Shown here: piece by piece, positions 9,693 to 19,031 of the stretch
Layout: each line of letters begins with the position of its first letter
How positions within the stretch are numbered: position 1 is the first letter of the stretch
DNA from: Nodosilinea sp. FACHB-141
GTDB taxonomy: Bacteria; Cyanobacteriota; Cyanobacteriia; Phormidesmidales; Phormidesmidaceae
Assembly: GCF_014696135.1 (NCBI RefSeq)
Contig: NZ_JACJPP010000007.1
Coordinates: 888,017 to 952,016, forward strand
Reading direction: 5' to 3'
Length of the DNA: 64,000 nt
Translations under genes and position numbers: made by a program
The notes under the pieces: model-generated
Database searches by the model: none
The model's input: the letters and a program-made list of their open reading frames with translations, nothing else
Told to the model about the DNA's origin: nothing

Positions 9693-9967
9693 TGCAGATC
9701 TAGTTAACAAAAGTTGTGCGTTATAAAACCTGAGTGCAGGTCAACAATTCCACTACGATAAACTGCCCCCAGCCGGATTAAAACGCCCTGGTTGAAGAGG
9801 GAATAACTGTGCAATTCTTTATTTCCAGCTCTCTAAGGATTTGCACAGCAATTTGAATTAATTCTCGATCGGAGGGCAGGCATTTCGTCTGCATCGGCAG
9901 AGCGCCAGTCCTACTGGGTTTTACAAATCGGCAGGATGGCTAGAGAACAGACGATTTTCCATCGCTT
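9693..9967. other. Intergenic region upstream of aar
   Basis: These 275 bases, together with the adjoining gene remnant, occupy the place where ADO is usually found. I searched both strands for the ADO iron-ligand motifs (EAYTFE-like and ExxH) and saw none. The sequence is A+T-richer than its neighbours near 9715-9870 and probably includes the aar promoter. Confidence 0.5.
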
Positions 9968-10266
9968 GTTGAAGAGATCAGCATTTTGTGCCGTGGGCCT
10001 GGGCTCCTGAAGCCAGGGCAGGAGGACTCGCTGCGACGGCTGCTAGATGCGATCGCCGCTAACCTGGCTGCCACCTCCTACTTTCAAATCGCCGAAAGCC
10101 AGCGCCTCCACTTCTGCGCCTGGGGATTATAACTGACCGCGACTTTGGTCCCTGGCTCCTAATGGCCGACAACTACGATGGCCCCTATTCAGGCTATGTG
10201 CAGGAACTCATTGGCTTCAGTCCTGGCCTAGACGACCTGTGGAACCACTACCAAGGCTACGTAGGC
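9968..10266 (+). pseudogene. Frameshifted remnant of an uncharacterised protein family
   Basis: Two frames carry protein-like sequence that joins across one shift. The first, to about 10128, reads KPGQEDSLRRLLDAIAANL and then ESQRLHFCAWG before a stop. Continuing in another frame from about 10127 it reads IITDRDFGPWLLMADNYDGP and then YSGYVQELIGFSPGLDDLW and NHYQGYVGL. A KPGQE start, a (L/I)HF.RW motif and a LLF.SN(F/Y)DG motif in this order are typical of a family I know only as small uncharacterised proteins found near peroxidases and lipoxygenases. A single-base loss at about 10125-10130 disrupts it, and there is no start codon with ribosome site. It is either a pseudogene or a sequencing error in a real gene; the weak 5' end favours decay. 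Confidence 0.5.
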
Positions 10267-10314
10267 TTAGGGCTGAAGCCCTGGGCACCGTCAAAGGGAG
10301 GTCTTACCCAAACC

Positions 10315-11202
10315 TCAAAGGGACGAACTGACGTAGGCAGGCTCTTGGTGCTTGGCACGGGCCAGCAGGTCGGTTTCAGCTGGCACTCTAAGTTTTGAGG
10401 CCAACCCAAAGAACTCCATCAGTTTTACGAACCTGAAGGTGGGGTCAGGTAAATAGACGACCTGGCCATCGCGAATAGTAATGCCCTGGCGGCTAGAGGC
10501 CTGAAAGGCATGGTGAAGATTGTGCCAGCCTTCGCCTAGAGTGAGCAGGGCCACCAGACTGTTGTTGCGGCTTTGATCGTCGGTGGCAAAGGGCTGGGCC
10601 CCAAAAATATGGGCCAATGAGTTGACCGTTTGCACGCCGTGGAACAGGAGCGTAGTGCTAAGAAAGAAAGCCCCTAGATACTCAAGCCCGCCAATGCCAT
10701 AGGAAATTGCCCCTAGGGCGATGAGAGGAATGAAGTGCAGTCGATCAATCATCCGCAAGACCCGATCATTCTCCACGTCGCTGGGCAGCCTGGTGGGAAA
10801 GCACCGACGCGACAGTAGCCAAATGCCGTGAGACCACAAAAAGCCGCCAACGCCCCGGGGCGCAGTATGGGGAGAATGGGAATCTAGCACCTGATCGGTG
10901 TGTAGATGGTGAGCGAGGTGGTGAGCTTTCCACCAGCTAGGCCCCATCTGCCCAGCTGATGCCGCCACCACACTGCCTACCCATTTCACCCAAACCGGTG
11001 CCTGATAGGATTTGTGGGTGATCAGGCGATGGTAAATGCCGGTTGTTGCCAGCATGCGGATGCCATACAGGACTGCTATCCATAGCACCGAGCCCCAGGA
11101 AAGACCCGTTACAAAAACGAGTAGTGCTCCTAGGTGATAAATGGTCAGTTGGAGCGGCCCAACAAGATAGGACGCCAGCGTAAGTTGAGAGTATGGCCTC
11201 AT
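10315..11202 (-). CDS. Acyl-lipid/acyl-CoA desaturase (delta-9 type)
   Basis: This 295-residue membrane di-iron desaturase inserts a cis double bond into a fatty acyl chain. The three histidine boxes are present: HRLITH near residue 59, HHLAHH near 95 and HNLHHA near 227. Four hydrophobic segments flank them (for example LGALLVFVTGLSWGSVLWIAV at 24-44, and about 150-185). AAGGA four bases before the ATG is a good ribosome site. It is encoded just downstream of the olefin synthase operon on the same strand (357-base gap). Desaturases of this family are repeatedly found near olefin synthases, where they could supply the internal double bond of dienes such as those in Synechococcus. That role here is inference. 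Ordinary membrane-lipid desaturation is the alternative. Confidence 0.88.
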   Translation of the reverse strand: MRPYSQLTLASYLVGPLQLTIYHLGALLVFVTGLSWGSVLWIAVLYGIRMLATTGIYHRLITHKSYQAPVWVKWVGSVVAASAGQMGPSWWKAHHLAHHLHTDQVLDSHSPHTAPRGVGGFLWSHGIWLLSRRCFPTRLPSDVENDRVLRMIDRLHFIPLIALGAISYGIGGLEYLGAFFLSTTLLFHGVQTVNSLAHIFGAQPFATDDQSRNNSLVALLTLGEGWHNLHHAFQASSRQGITIRDGQVVYLPDPTFRFVKLMEFFGLASKLRVPAETDLLARAKHQEPAYVSSSL

Positions 11203-11559
11203 TAGTTCCTTATTTGCCTAAAGGTGTAGTTGAAAATCTGTGGAGCCAGGGAGTAGTGGAACGCGAGCCTCTGCTACAGGCTTGCCCTAGCGTTTAATCA
11301 ACCTGGAAAATACTGAGCATCCAGGCTGTAATTGTCCTGTTGTTTATTAGGTAAAACAGGTGTTTGAAAGGTCTGTGCTGGGCATCGGCGGCTGGGTCAG
11401 ACTCAAGCCAGATTCGTACTGAGCGCAGCCAAGGGAGATTTCCCTCGACCTCAGACTGGCTTAGATTAGCTCAGACTGGAGCAGAGAATTGGCGTTTGCC
11501 GCTCTGGTAGAGCAGACTGGTTTGCCTAAACGCTGCCACTTGGCAGGCACCAACATATT
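11203..11559. other. Intergenic region with several short dyads
   Basis: These 357 bases lie between the DUF6208-like stop and the desaturase start. They contain AAGCCAG...CTGGCTT arms around an AGGGA/TCCCT hairpin (about 11404-11465), a GCGTTT...AAACGC pair around CTCT/AGAG (about 11490-11532) and CTGCCA/TGGCAG directly after the DUF6208-like stop (11533-11546). One of these may end the olefin synthase transcript. None has a convincing T-run. Confidence 0.4.
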
Positions 11560-12492
11560 CTAGGTTACTGAAAATTGAATGGCGGGTTTGGACATGGCCA
11601 TGGCCGCTGGGGTTTTCGGGTGCACCCGCAGGATGTAGACCCCCTGTTCGGGCAGGGGCTTGGTGGTGTGGTTGTCAGTGACAAGGGGGTACCAATCCAT
11701 GGGGAAGCAGTCGCGGCTGTAGAGGCTGAAATAGAGGCTGTGGGTATCTCGCAGCGTCGGGGGTAGGTCGATAGTGAGCTGTTCCCCCCGATCCAGTGCG
11801 CCGTAGAAAAAGTGGGTTTCTGGGTTAGGAACGGGCAGAAAAATCGGTTTGACCACCGATCGCGGCAACCACTGCATCCAGCGCAGCAGGGGGTAGACGT
11901 AGAAGTTTAGGGCGCTAAACAACAGGCCTCGACGGGAGGCCAGCCCGCGATAGAACTGGTTGAAGTCAGGCGGGGCCGATCGCGTTTCTGACGCCAGGGC
12001 GGGGTTGCCATCGACGGCGATCGCGGGCAGCTGCACCGGGTTGCGCCAGTCGTAGTGGCGCAGCCCCACCAGATAGCGCCCTGGGGGCAGGGTAATGGTA
12101 GCGGTGTCTTGGTCGGGGGGCACCGTGAGGGAGCTGATGCTGGTCAGGGTTTTGTAGCCCTTGAGGGTGTAGACTACCGCCGTCCAAGTGGGGGCCGACT
12201 GCCAGAGCGATCGCACATCCAGCGTGATTTCAGACTGCACGGTAAAAGGACCTGCGATCGCAATCAGCGAATGTAGATTCCACCGGGCCCGGCTCATGGT
12301 CCACAGCAACTTGAGGGGCGACTTTAAGAAGTCTGCCGATATGACCTGCCAGTCGGCCTCAACCTTGGTATCGGTGGGATTGTAGTAGCGGCTGATCAAC
12401 GTCAGAGTCGCCTTTACCACTCGCGAAAAGCCATAGGACAGTAGCCCTAAAGGAACTTCCCACAGTGCAGCCATCTGGCGAATTAGGGTCAT
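11560..12492 (-). CDS. DUF6208-like protein coupled to olefin synthase
   Basis: This 310-residue protein has no enzyme motif I recognise. Length, the N-terminal hydrophobic LWEVPLGLLSYGFSRVVKA, and the segments RARWNLHSLIAIAGPFTV, TAVVYTLKGYKTL, PPGRYLVGLRHYDW and ETHFFYGALDRGEQL resemble a cyanobacterial family I recall as DUF6208. The middle (about 90-165) looks beta-rich, and a helix pair near 195-225 may touch the membrane. The ATG overlaps the olefin synthase stop in an ATGA arrangement (12489-12492), so the two are almost certainly translated from one message with coupling. That is the best clue to function: an accessory to terminal olefin formation, storage or membrane placement. No direct evidence supports a particular role. 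Confidence 0.75.
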   Translation of the reverse strand: MTLIRQMAALWEVPLGLLSYGFSRVVKATLTLISRYYNPTDTKVEADWQVISADFLKSPLKLLWTMSRARWNLHSLIAIAGPFTVQSEITLDVRSLWQSAPTWTAVVYTLKGYKTLTSISSLTVPPDQDTATITLPPGRYLVGLRHYDWRNPVQLPAIAVDGNPALASETRSAPPDFNQFYRGLASRRGLLFSALNFYVYPLLRWMQWLPRSVVKPIFLPVPNPETHFFYGALDRGEQLTIDLPPTLRDTHSLYFSLYSRDCFPMDWYPLVTDNHTTKPLPEQGVYILRVHPKTPAAMAMSKPAIQFSVT

Positions 12493-15400
12493 GAAGAGGG
12501 CTCAGATAAGGTAACCGACACCTGGCCCTCAGAGGCAAGGGTGGCGTGGATGATACGGGCTAGCCCCCCAGGGGTTTCTAGGGGCAGGTCATGCCCCCCG
12601 GCCAGAGAGACCTGATCGGCCTGGGGCAGATTTTCTTGCAGAAACGCCAGATCTTCAGGGCGGTTGAACTGGCTGCTCTGGCCAAATATTACCGTAGTGG
12701 GCCGCTGAATTCCCTGCAAAATCTGTCCATAGCCTTGGCGATCGAGCAGACCACCGCTCAAACTCAAGGTCGTGCGGCTTTTCAGTCGAGGATCGCTGCG
12801 CCAAATCACCCCCCCTGCCACCGTCTGAGTTAGACGCTGAGCCATAGCCTCGGCCATAGGCTGCGACAGATAGGGCTTTAGGGCCAGCAACCGCTGGGTG
12901 GCGGTAGCCACTGAAGCGATCACGGTGGGTTGGGAAGAGTTTGCTAGGGCATCGAGATGGGCCATCAACTGGGTGGCGGGTTCGAGCGATGGGCCAGGGG
13001 CGGGCACCACTGGCTCGATCAACACTAAGCGCTGTACCCGTTCAGGCCGCAGACTGGTCAAAATAGCCCCCAGCACTGCCCCCATAGAATGCCCTACCAG
13101 CACAAAGGGTTGGGTACCTAGCGTTGCGGTCAAACTGTCGAGATCACTGAGAAAATCGAGCAGTTGGTAGCCGCCATCGGAGCCAGCATGGGCCGAACGG
13201 CCATGGCCCCGCAGATCGGGGGCGATGACATGGTACCCCTGGTCAGCCAGGGTAGTCGCTACCCCATCCCAGGCTGCTCCGTGCTCCAAAATACCGTGGA
13301 GGCAGACCACCTGTGGCCCATTCTCTGGTCCCCAATGGCACAGGCAGCACGGGCGACCTCTGAGCAGGATCTCTTCCTCTCGCATTGCCCCCAAGGGAAC
13401 GTAGTTGGTAGACAGAGGGGCTGGCTCTGCCAGCAATGGAGCGGAGGCTGGGACTACCGCCTGTTCTTGGGGCAGAGGATAGTCAAACTGCGCTGCCAGG
13501 GTTTGACTAGTGGTGCTCAGGCGATGGGGCAGTTGAATGCCCTGCCAAATCTTGGCCAAATGGGCCTCGATCCGGCTGCGCTGACGGAAATTGGGGTCAT
13601 CCACCGCCATCGACTGGGCCGTGACCCCGTCTGTCATGCGTCGCCCCTCGTAGGGGGTGAGCACCGCCGGGTCAAAGGGCAGGTCTAGAAAGGTGCACAA
13701 TCCTCGCATCGCCGGTTCTGGATCGACGACCAGGTCTTCGTAGCGCAGGGTGTAGTGCCGCTCCGGATCTAAGGAGCTGGCAAAGGTGCGAATGTTTTGG
13801 TTACAGGCCTGCCACACCTGCTCCGCCAGCCGATAGGGATCATCGGGCTCCAGATCAAAGATCTTGTACATGCGGTTATGCACAAAAGAACTGATGACCG
13901 AGTAGGGATGACGCACCAGATGAATGTATTTGGCCCCCTCAAATATCTGCTCGGCTCGTTCCAGGGTTTCTAGACTGAGGCTATAGGTGGGAGATTTGTC
14001 GACCAATAGCCGCCCCCCGGCCATCTGCTGAAGTTTGTCATACACCGCTGGCACAGTGGTGTGATGCTGTCGCCATTCGCTCAGCAGGGTTTCGGCCTGC
14101 TCAGCATTCACCTGTAACAACTCCATCACAGCCCGTTGCAGACCCTCTTGTAGATAGCTGTAGCCCAAGGCCGCACCCTGAGCCTCTAAGGTGTTAAACG
14201 GCAGCAGGTGTAGCTCAGGGGGGCAAAACAACCCAGGATGGCCCGCTAGCATCACCCGCAGCAGGGTAGATCCTGACCGGGGCGCCGATAGCAAAAAGAC
14301 CATGGGCGGGTTGCGGCGCGTCGGCAGCGGTTCTAGCGGAGCCGGCGACTGCCAGGGGCTCTTAGGCAGTTCCGTGACTGTTTCTTCTGGGAACTCTGCC
14401 GGCGCTAGACTTGGGCTAGCCTCAACGCTGGCAGCAGGACGATGCACCCGCACCAGTTCCCGAGCGATGTAGGACGACAGCGCCGCTACCGTGGGATGGG
14501 CCAGCACCTCCCGGGGGTATAGCACCAAATCCAGGTCTTGCTTGCACAAGGCCAGCAGTTCCATGGTCATTAGTGAGTCGATGCCTAGCTCCATCAGGGG
14601 TGCATCCAGCGGTACTTGCTCGGATAGCCCCATCACTGTTGCCACCTGGGCCTGCAAGTAGGTTTGCACAGTGGCAATCTGCTGGGCCTCGGGCAGGGCC
14701 AAAATCTGCTTCAGGGATGGCAGAGCCTTCTGAGCGTTGGAAACTAGGCCAGCTTCCTTATCCGACTTGGCTGGAGCTGTCGTTTCCTTTGTCCCAAAAG
14801 CCGAGACAATGGCCGGGGGGCGATCGATAGGCAGATATCGGAGCAGGCGAGGCCAGTCTAGGTGGGCGATCGCTACCGTTGCAGGCGTCTTAGCTGCCAA
14901 CAGTCGCCCCAACCACTGTAATCCCTCGGATGCTGCCAGAGGGGGCATACCCCGCTGAGTCAGAGCAGTGGCACTTTGGCGGGTAGCCATTCCTGCTCCC
15001 TGCCAGGGGCCCCAGTTAATGCTGAGGGCAGGGAACCCTCGCTGGCGGCGGTAGTGGGCCAGCGCATCTAGCCCAGCGTTGGCGGCCCCGTAGTTGCCCT
15101 GGCCGGGAGAACCCAACACGGACGTAATTGACGAAAACAGCACAAACCAGTCCAAGGCAAAGGTTTGGGTGAGCTGGTGCAGGTGCCAGGCTGCCTGGAG
15201 TTTACCGGGCATTACCTGGTGGAAGTGCTCGGTGGACTGGTTGGCCACAAAGCCATCCGCCAAGACACCCGCCGCGTGAAACACCCCTCGCAACGGGGGC
15301 AACTGTTGCTGAATGCGATTGAGTAGGGTGCTCAGGGCGGCGCGATCGCCCCCATCCACCGCTTCCACCCACACCGTAGCTCCAGCTTGGCGCAGAGGAG

Positions 15401-18400
15401 CCAGGGTTTTCTCCAAGTCTAGATCGCTGCCCCGACGGCTTGTGAGCACCAAGTGACGGGCACCCTGCTTTACCAACCACCCAGCCAATTGCTGGCCCAG
15501 AGCGCCGGTACCGCCGGTAATCAAATAGGTTGCCTCCGCCTGGATGGGCGGTGCCCCAGATTCTAAGACCGGTTCAGAAGCCACCTCCATCGTCTGTAAC
15601 CGGGGCACCCAGCTCTGCTGCTGGCGGAGCGCCACCTCATCTTCTCCTTGGGGGTTATTTACATGGGCCACCAGGTGGTCTAGCCAGGGGGCCACATCCT
15701 GCTCTGACGCGGCTCCCTGGCTGGGCAGATCTACTAAACCGCCCCAAAACTCTGGATGCTCTAGGCGCAAACTGCGTCCTAGACCCCATAGCAATGCTTG
15801 GTGGGGGGAGGTGACGACATCGGTGGTATCTACCGTCTGGGCTCCTTGGGTCACTAACCAGAGCTTGGGCATAGCGGGGCCAGACTGGTGAGCCAGCGCT
15901 TTTACCCAGTGCAGCACTGGCCCAGTCACGGCCTCAGGGTCTAAATCACCTTCCGGGGCCAGCACCAGCAGGGTGGTAATAGCCTGGGGCTTTAACGCCT
16001 CCAACAGGGGATGGAAGGGTTGCTCTGCGCCCAGCAAGACTTGGTAATGGTCGGGCTGAAGCGTGGCAAAGCGATCGCCCGCTGAGACCTGAATTGGCGT
16101 AATTCCTCGCTTCTGTAGGGCCTGGCTGAGGTTGGCCCACAGGGCATCGCTGGCTCCCCAGATTAGCCAATGGTCTCCATCGGCACGAGGGGCTGAGGCG
16201 ATCGCTTGGGGCTGCCAGGTCAAGCTGTAGGCGGCACTAGGGACAGGCTCAGGAGCGCTGTCGATCACTGGTGCGGCGGCGGTACGGTTGGGCAACGCCA
16301 GATCAATCCAATAGCGCTGGCGCTGGAAGGGATAGGTGGGCAAGGACAGCCACTGGCGCTGGTAAGGGCAATCGAAATTGGCCCAGTCAATGGCGAGTCC
16401 CGTTTGGTAAAGGTGGCCCAGGGTGGTGAGCAGGGTATGCCAGTCGGACTGCCCTCGGCGCAGGGAGGGCAGCCAGGTGTGATGGCTGTGGGCCACACAG
16501 CGTTTGCCCATGGCGCTGAGCACCGGGTGGGGGCCAACTTCTAAGAACTGGGTGTAGCCCGCCTGGTGCAGGGTGGCGATCGCATCGGCAAACCGCACGG
16601 GCTGACGAGCATGGCGTCGCCAGTAGCGGGCATCTAGCGGCAAATCGGAGCCGACAAACTCCCCGGTCAGGTTAGAAACCAGGGGTATGGTTGGGGCGCG
16701 GAAGCGAATGCCCTGGGCGCTCTGCTCAAACACATTGAGGATAGGATCCATCAAAGCTGAGTGGAAGGCATGAGACACCTGCAGGGGTTTGGTGCGAATG
16801 CCCTGGGCGTGGAGGTCCTCTACTACGGTCTCTAGATCGCTCTGGAGCCCGGCAATAACGGTGTTGTCAGGGCCATTGAGGGTGGCTAAAGAAACTGTGG
16901 GAGGCAGAGCTGCTGCTACCGTATCGGCATCGGCAAACACCGCCACCATGCCGCCGTTGGCGGGTAGGGTCTGCATCAGCCGACCCCGCAAGGCCATCAG
17001 CCGCAGGCCGTCTTCTAAGCTAAAGACTCCGGCCACGCAGGCGGCCACATATTCTCCAACGCTGTGCCCCATCACCGCTGCCGGACGAATGCCCCAGGAT
17101 AGCCAGAGCTGGGCCAGAGCATATTCCAAGGCAAACAGGGCGGGCTGGGTGTAGCCAGTTTGGTGCAGGGGAACCGTGGGGGAGTCTTCCTCAGGACCGT
17201 CTTCGCCAAACAAAACACTCTGGAGCGACAGGTCTAGGTAAGGTTGCAGCAGTTCGTCGCAGAGGTCAATGGCGGCTTTAAACACCGGCTGGGTGTCGTA
17301 GAGCTGCCGACCCATGCCGACATATTGCGAGCCTTGGCCGGTGAAGAGGAAGACGACGCCGGGGGAGGTGGAGGGATGGGTAGGGTGGGAGATCGGGGGA
17401 GAGTATTGCTCGAGAGCCGTAACTAGGGAGGGGAAATCTTTGACGAGGAGGGCGAGACGATGATCGAAGGCGGTGCGGCCAGCATTAACGGTGTGGCAAA
17501 GGTCGCCCAGGTTGGCCTGGGGCATCTGGGCGAGGGTCGTGGCCATGGTTTGGGCGTAGGCTTGCAGGGCTGGCTGCGATCGCGCCGATAGGCAAAACAG
17601 GTGCAGGGGCCGATCGGTCACTGAGTCGGCGGCGAAAATGGGGGCAGCCTGGAGGGCGACGTGGGCATTGGTGCCGCCAAAGCCAAAGGAACTTACCCCG
17701 GCGATCGCCATGTTTTCGGCCTCGACCCAGGATTCGCGCTGTTGCTGCACCCGCAGGGGCAGTTGGTCAAAGGGAATGTATGGGTTGGGGGTGTGGAAGT
17801 GCAGGCTGGGCACCAGGGTGCGATGCCTCAGGCACAGGGCGACCTTGATCAAGCTGGCTATGCCCGCTGCCGCCTCGGTATGGCCAATATTGCTTTTCAC
17901 TGAGCCGAGCCGCACCGGCTGCTCCAGTTGCCGAAAGGGGCCAAACACATTCCCTAAGGCCTTGGCTTCAATAGGGTCACCCAGCAGGGTGCCAGTGCCG
18001 TGGGCCTCAATGTAGTCCACTTGGTTAAGGGGAATGCCTGCCCGCTCGTAGGCGGTCTTGACCACCGCTTCCTGCGCGGCTGGGTTGGGAGCAGTGAGGC
18101 CATTGGTGCGGCCATCCTGATTGGTGGCGCTGCCGCGGATCAGGGCATAAATGCGATCGCCATCCGCCAGGGCTTGACCCAGGCGTTTGAGCACCACGGA
18201 GCCCACCCCTTCTGAGCGCACAAAGCCGTTGGCCGCCGCATCAAAGGCTTTGCACCGTCCCTCGGGAGACAGCGCCGTCAGTTTGCTGAAGCCTACAGTA
18301 ACGGTGGGGGTCAGCATGAGGTTGACGCCCCCGGCCAGGGCCAAGTTACTTTCCCCATTCCACAGACTCTGGCAGGCCAAATGCACCGCCACCAGCGATG

Positions 18401-19007
18401 ACGAGCAGGCCGTATCAACGGTCAGACTCGGGCCTTGCAGGTTGAGCAGGTAGGATACCCGATTGGCCACCATCGTCGAGGCTAAACCTGTGGCGGTATA
18501 GGTGCCCACCACCTCTGGCCCCTGCAACAGCATCTGGCCGTAGTCTAAGGTCGAGGCCGCCGCAAACACCCCCACTGGTTGCCCGCTCAGGGTTTGGGGC
18601 ACAATTCCGGCATCCTCTAGGGCCTCCCAGACGCTTTCTAAAAACAGCCGCTGCTGGGGGTCAATGTAGGGGGCTTCACGAGGGGTAATGCCAAAAAACG
18701 CCGGGTCGAACTGATCAACTCCATCTAAAAAACCGCCCCAGCGACAGTAGGTTTTACCCGAGGCCTGGGGGTCGGCATCGTAGAGCGCATCGACATCCCA
18801 GCGATCCGCAGGCACCTCCCGAATGGCGTCTTGCCCCTCGGTCAACAACCGCCAATAGGCCTGGAGATTGGGCGCCGCCGGCAACCGACAGGCCATCCCC
18901 ACTATGGCAATGGGTTCTGGTAGCCCTCGTTTGCGCTGCAACTGTAGCTCCAACAGCAGCCGTTTCTCTGGGGAAAGGCTGCTAATTCGCCTTGCGAGAT
19001 CCTCCAC
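12489..19007 (-). CDS. ols: Olefin synthase, KS-AT-KR-ACP-ST-TE polyketide module
   Basis: This 2172-residue type I polyketide synthase is the second half of the cyanobacterial olefin synthase. It extends an ACP-bound fatty acid by two carbons, reduces the beta-keto group, sulfates the hydroxyl, then hydrolyses with decarboxylation and sulfate loss to give a terminal alkene. Domains in order: KS (about 30-450; DTACSSS with Cys201, EAHGTGT, SNIGHTEAAAG), AT (about 550-880; GHSVGEY Ser near 648), KR (about 1155-1340; LITGGTGALGQQLAG), ACP (about 1440-1510; GIDSLMTM Ser near 1477), PAPS sulfotransferase (about 1565-1800; LLSAPRSGSTLL) and alpha/beta-hydrolase thioesterase (about 1885-2150; VGHSMGAV Ser near 1973, GGHDLP His near 2139). 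All catalytic residues appear intact. It starts at GTG 19007 with GGGAG seven bases before, 24 bases after the FAAL gene. In Synechococcus PCC 7002 both halves are one protein. Confidence 0.96.
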   Translation of the reverse strand: MEDLARRISSLSPEKRLLLELQLQRKRGLPEPIAIVGMACRLPAAPNLQAYWRLLTEGQDAIREVPADRWDVDALYDADPQASGKTYCRWGGFLDGVDQFDPAFFGITPREAPYIDPQQRLFLESVWEALEDAGIVPQTLSGQPVGVFAAASTLDYGQMLLQGPEVVGTYTATGLASTMVANRVSYLLNLQGPSLTVDTACSSSLVAVHLACQSLWNGESNLALAGGVNLMLTPTVTVGFSKLTALSPEGRCKAFDAAANGFVRSEGVGSVVLKRLGQALADGDRIYALIRGSATNQDGRTNGLTAPNPAAQEAVVKTAYERAGIPLNQVDYIEAHGTGTLLGDPIEAKALGNVFGPFRQLEQPVRLGSVKSNIGHTEAAAGIASLIKVALCLRHRTLVPSLHFHTPNPYIPFDQLPLRVQQQRESWVEAENMAIAGVSSFGFGGTNAHVALQAAPIFAADSVTDRPLHLFCLSARSQPALQAYAQTMATTLAQMPQANLGDLCHTVNAGRTAFDHRLALLVKDFPSLVTALEQYSPPISHPTHPSTSPGVVFLFTGQGSQYVGMGRQLYDTQPVFKAAIDLCDELLQPYLDLSLQSVLFGEDGPEEDSPTVPLHQTGYTQPALFALEYALAQLWLSWGIRPAAVMGHSVGEYVAACVAGVFSLEDGLRLMALRGRLMQTLPANGGMVAVFADADTVAAALPPTVSLATLNGPDNTVIAGLQSDLETVVEDLHAQGIRTKPLQVSHAFHSALMDPILNVFEQSAQGIRFRAPTIPLVSNLTGEFVGSDLPLDARYWRRHARQPVRFADAIATLHQAGYTQFLEVGPHPVLSAMGKRCVAHSHHTWLPSLRRGQSDWHTLLTTLGHLYQTGLAIDWANFDCPYQRQWLSLPTYPFQRQRYWIDLALPNRTAAAPVIDSAPEPVPSAAYSLTWQPQAIASAPRADGDHWLIWGASDALWANLSQALQKRGITPIQVSAGDRFATLQPDHYQVLLGAEQPFHPLLEALKPQAITTLLVLAPEGDLDPEAVTGPVLHWVKALAHQSGPAMPKLWLVTQGAQTVDTTDVVTSPHQALLWGLGRSLRLEHPEFWGGLVDLPSQGAASEQDVAPWLDHLVAHVNNPQGEDEVALRQQQSWVPRLQTMEVASEPVLESGAPPIQAEATYLITGGTGALGQQLAGWLVKQGARHLVLTSRRGSDLDLEKTLAPLRQAGATVWVEAVDGGDRAALSTLLNRIQQQLPPLRGVFHAAGVLADGFVANQSTEHFHQVMPGKLQAAWHLHQLTQTFALDWFVLFSSITSVLGSPGQGNYGAANAGLDALAHYRRQRGFPALSINWGPWQGAGMATRQSATALTQRGMPPLAASEGLQWLGRLLAAKTPATVAIAHLDWPRLLRYLPIDRPPAIVSAFGTKETTAPAKSDKEAGLVSNAQKALPSLKQILALPEAQQIATVQTYLQAQVATVMGLSEQVPLDAPLMELGIDSLMTMELLALCKQDLDLVLYPREVLAHPTVAALSSYIARELVRVHRPAASVEASPSLAPAEFPEETVTELPKSPWQSPAPLEPLPTRRNPPMVFLLSAPRSGSTLLRVMLAGHPGLFCPPELHLLPFNTLEAQGAALGYSYLQEGLQRAVMELLQVNAEQAETLLSEWRQHHTTVPAVYDKLQQMAGGRLLVDKSPTYSLSLETLERAEQIFEGAKYIHLVRHPYSVISSFVHNRMYKIFDLEPDDPYRLAEQVWQACNQNIRTFASSLDPERHYTLRYEDLVVDPEPAMRGLCTFLDLPFDPAVLTPYEGRRMTDGVTAQSMAVDDPNFRQRSRIEAHLAKIWQGIQLPHRLSTTSQTLAAQFDYPLPQEQAVVPASAPLLAEPAPLSTNYVPLGAMREEEILLRGRPCCLCHWGPENGPQVVCLHGILEHGAAWDGVATTLADQGYHVIAPDLRGHGRSAHAGSDGGYQLLDFLSDLDSLTATLGTQPFVLVGHSMGAVLGAILTSLRPERVQRLVLIEPVVPAPGPSLEPATQLMAHLDALANSSQPTVIASVATATQRLLALKPYLSQPMAEAMAQRLTQTVAGGVIWRSDPRLKSRTTLSLSGGLLDRQGYGQILQGIQRPTTVIFGQSSQFNRPEDLAFLQENLPQADQVSLAGGHDLPLETPGGLARIIHATLASEGQVSVTLSEPSS

Positions 19008-19031
19008 GGGCTAACTCCCACGCTCCACTAA

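Noticed and set aside
9710..10314. Possible ADO gene beside aar
   Set aside because: No frame on either strand carries the ferritin-like ExxH ligands or ADO sequence; the protein-like part belongs to another family.
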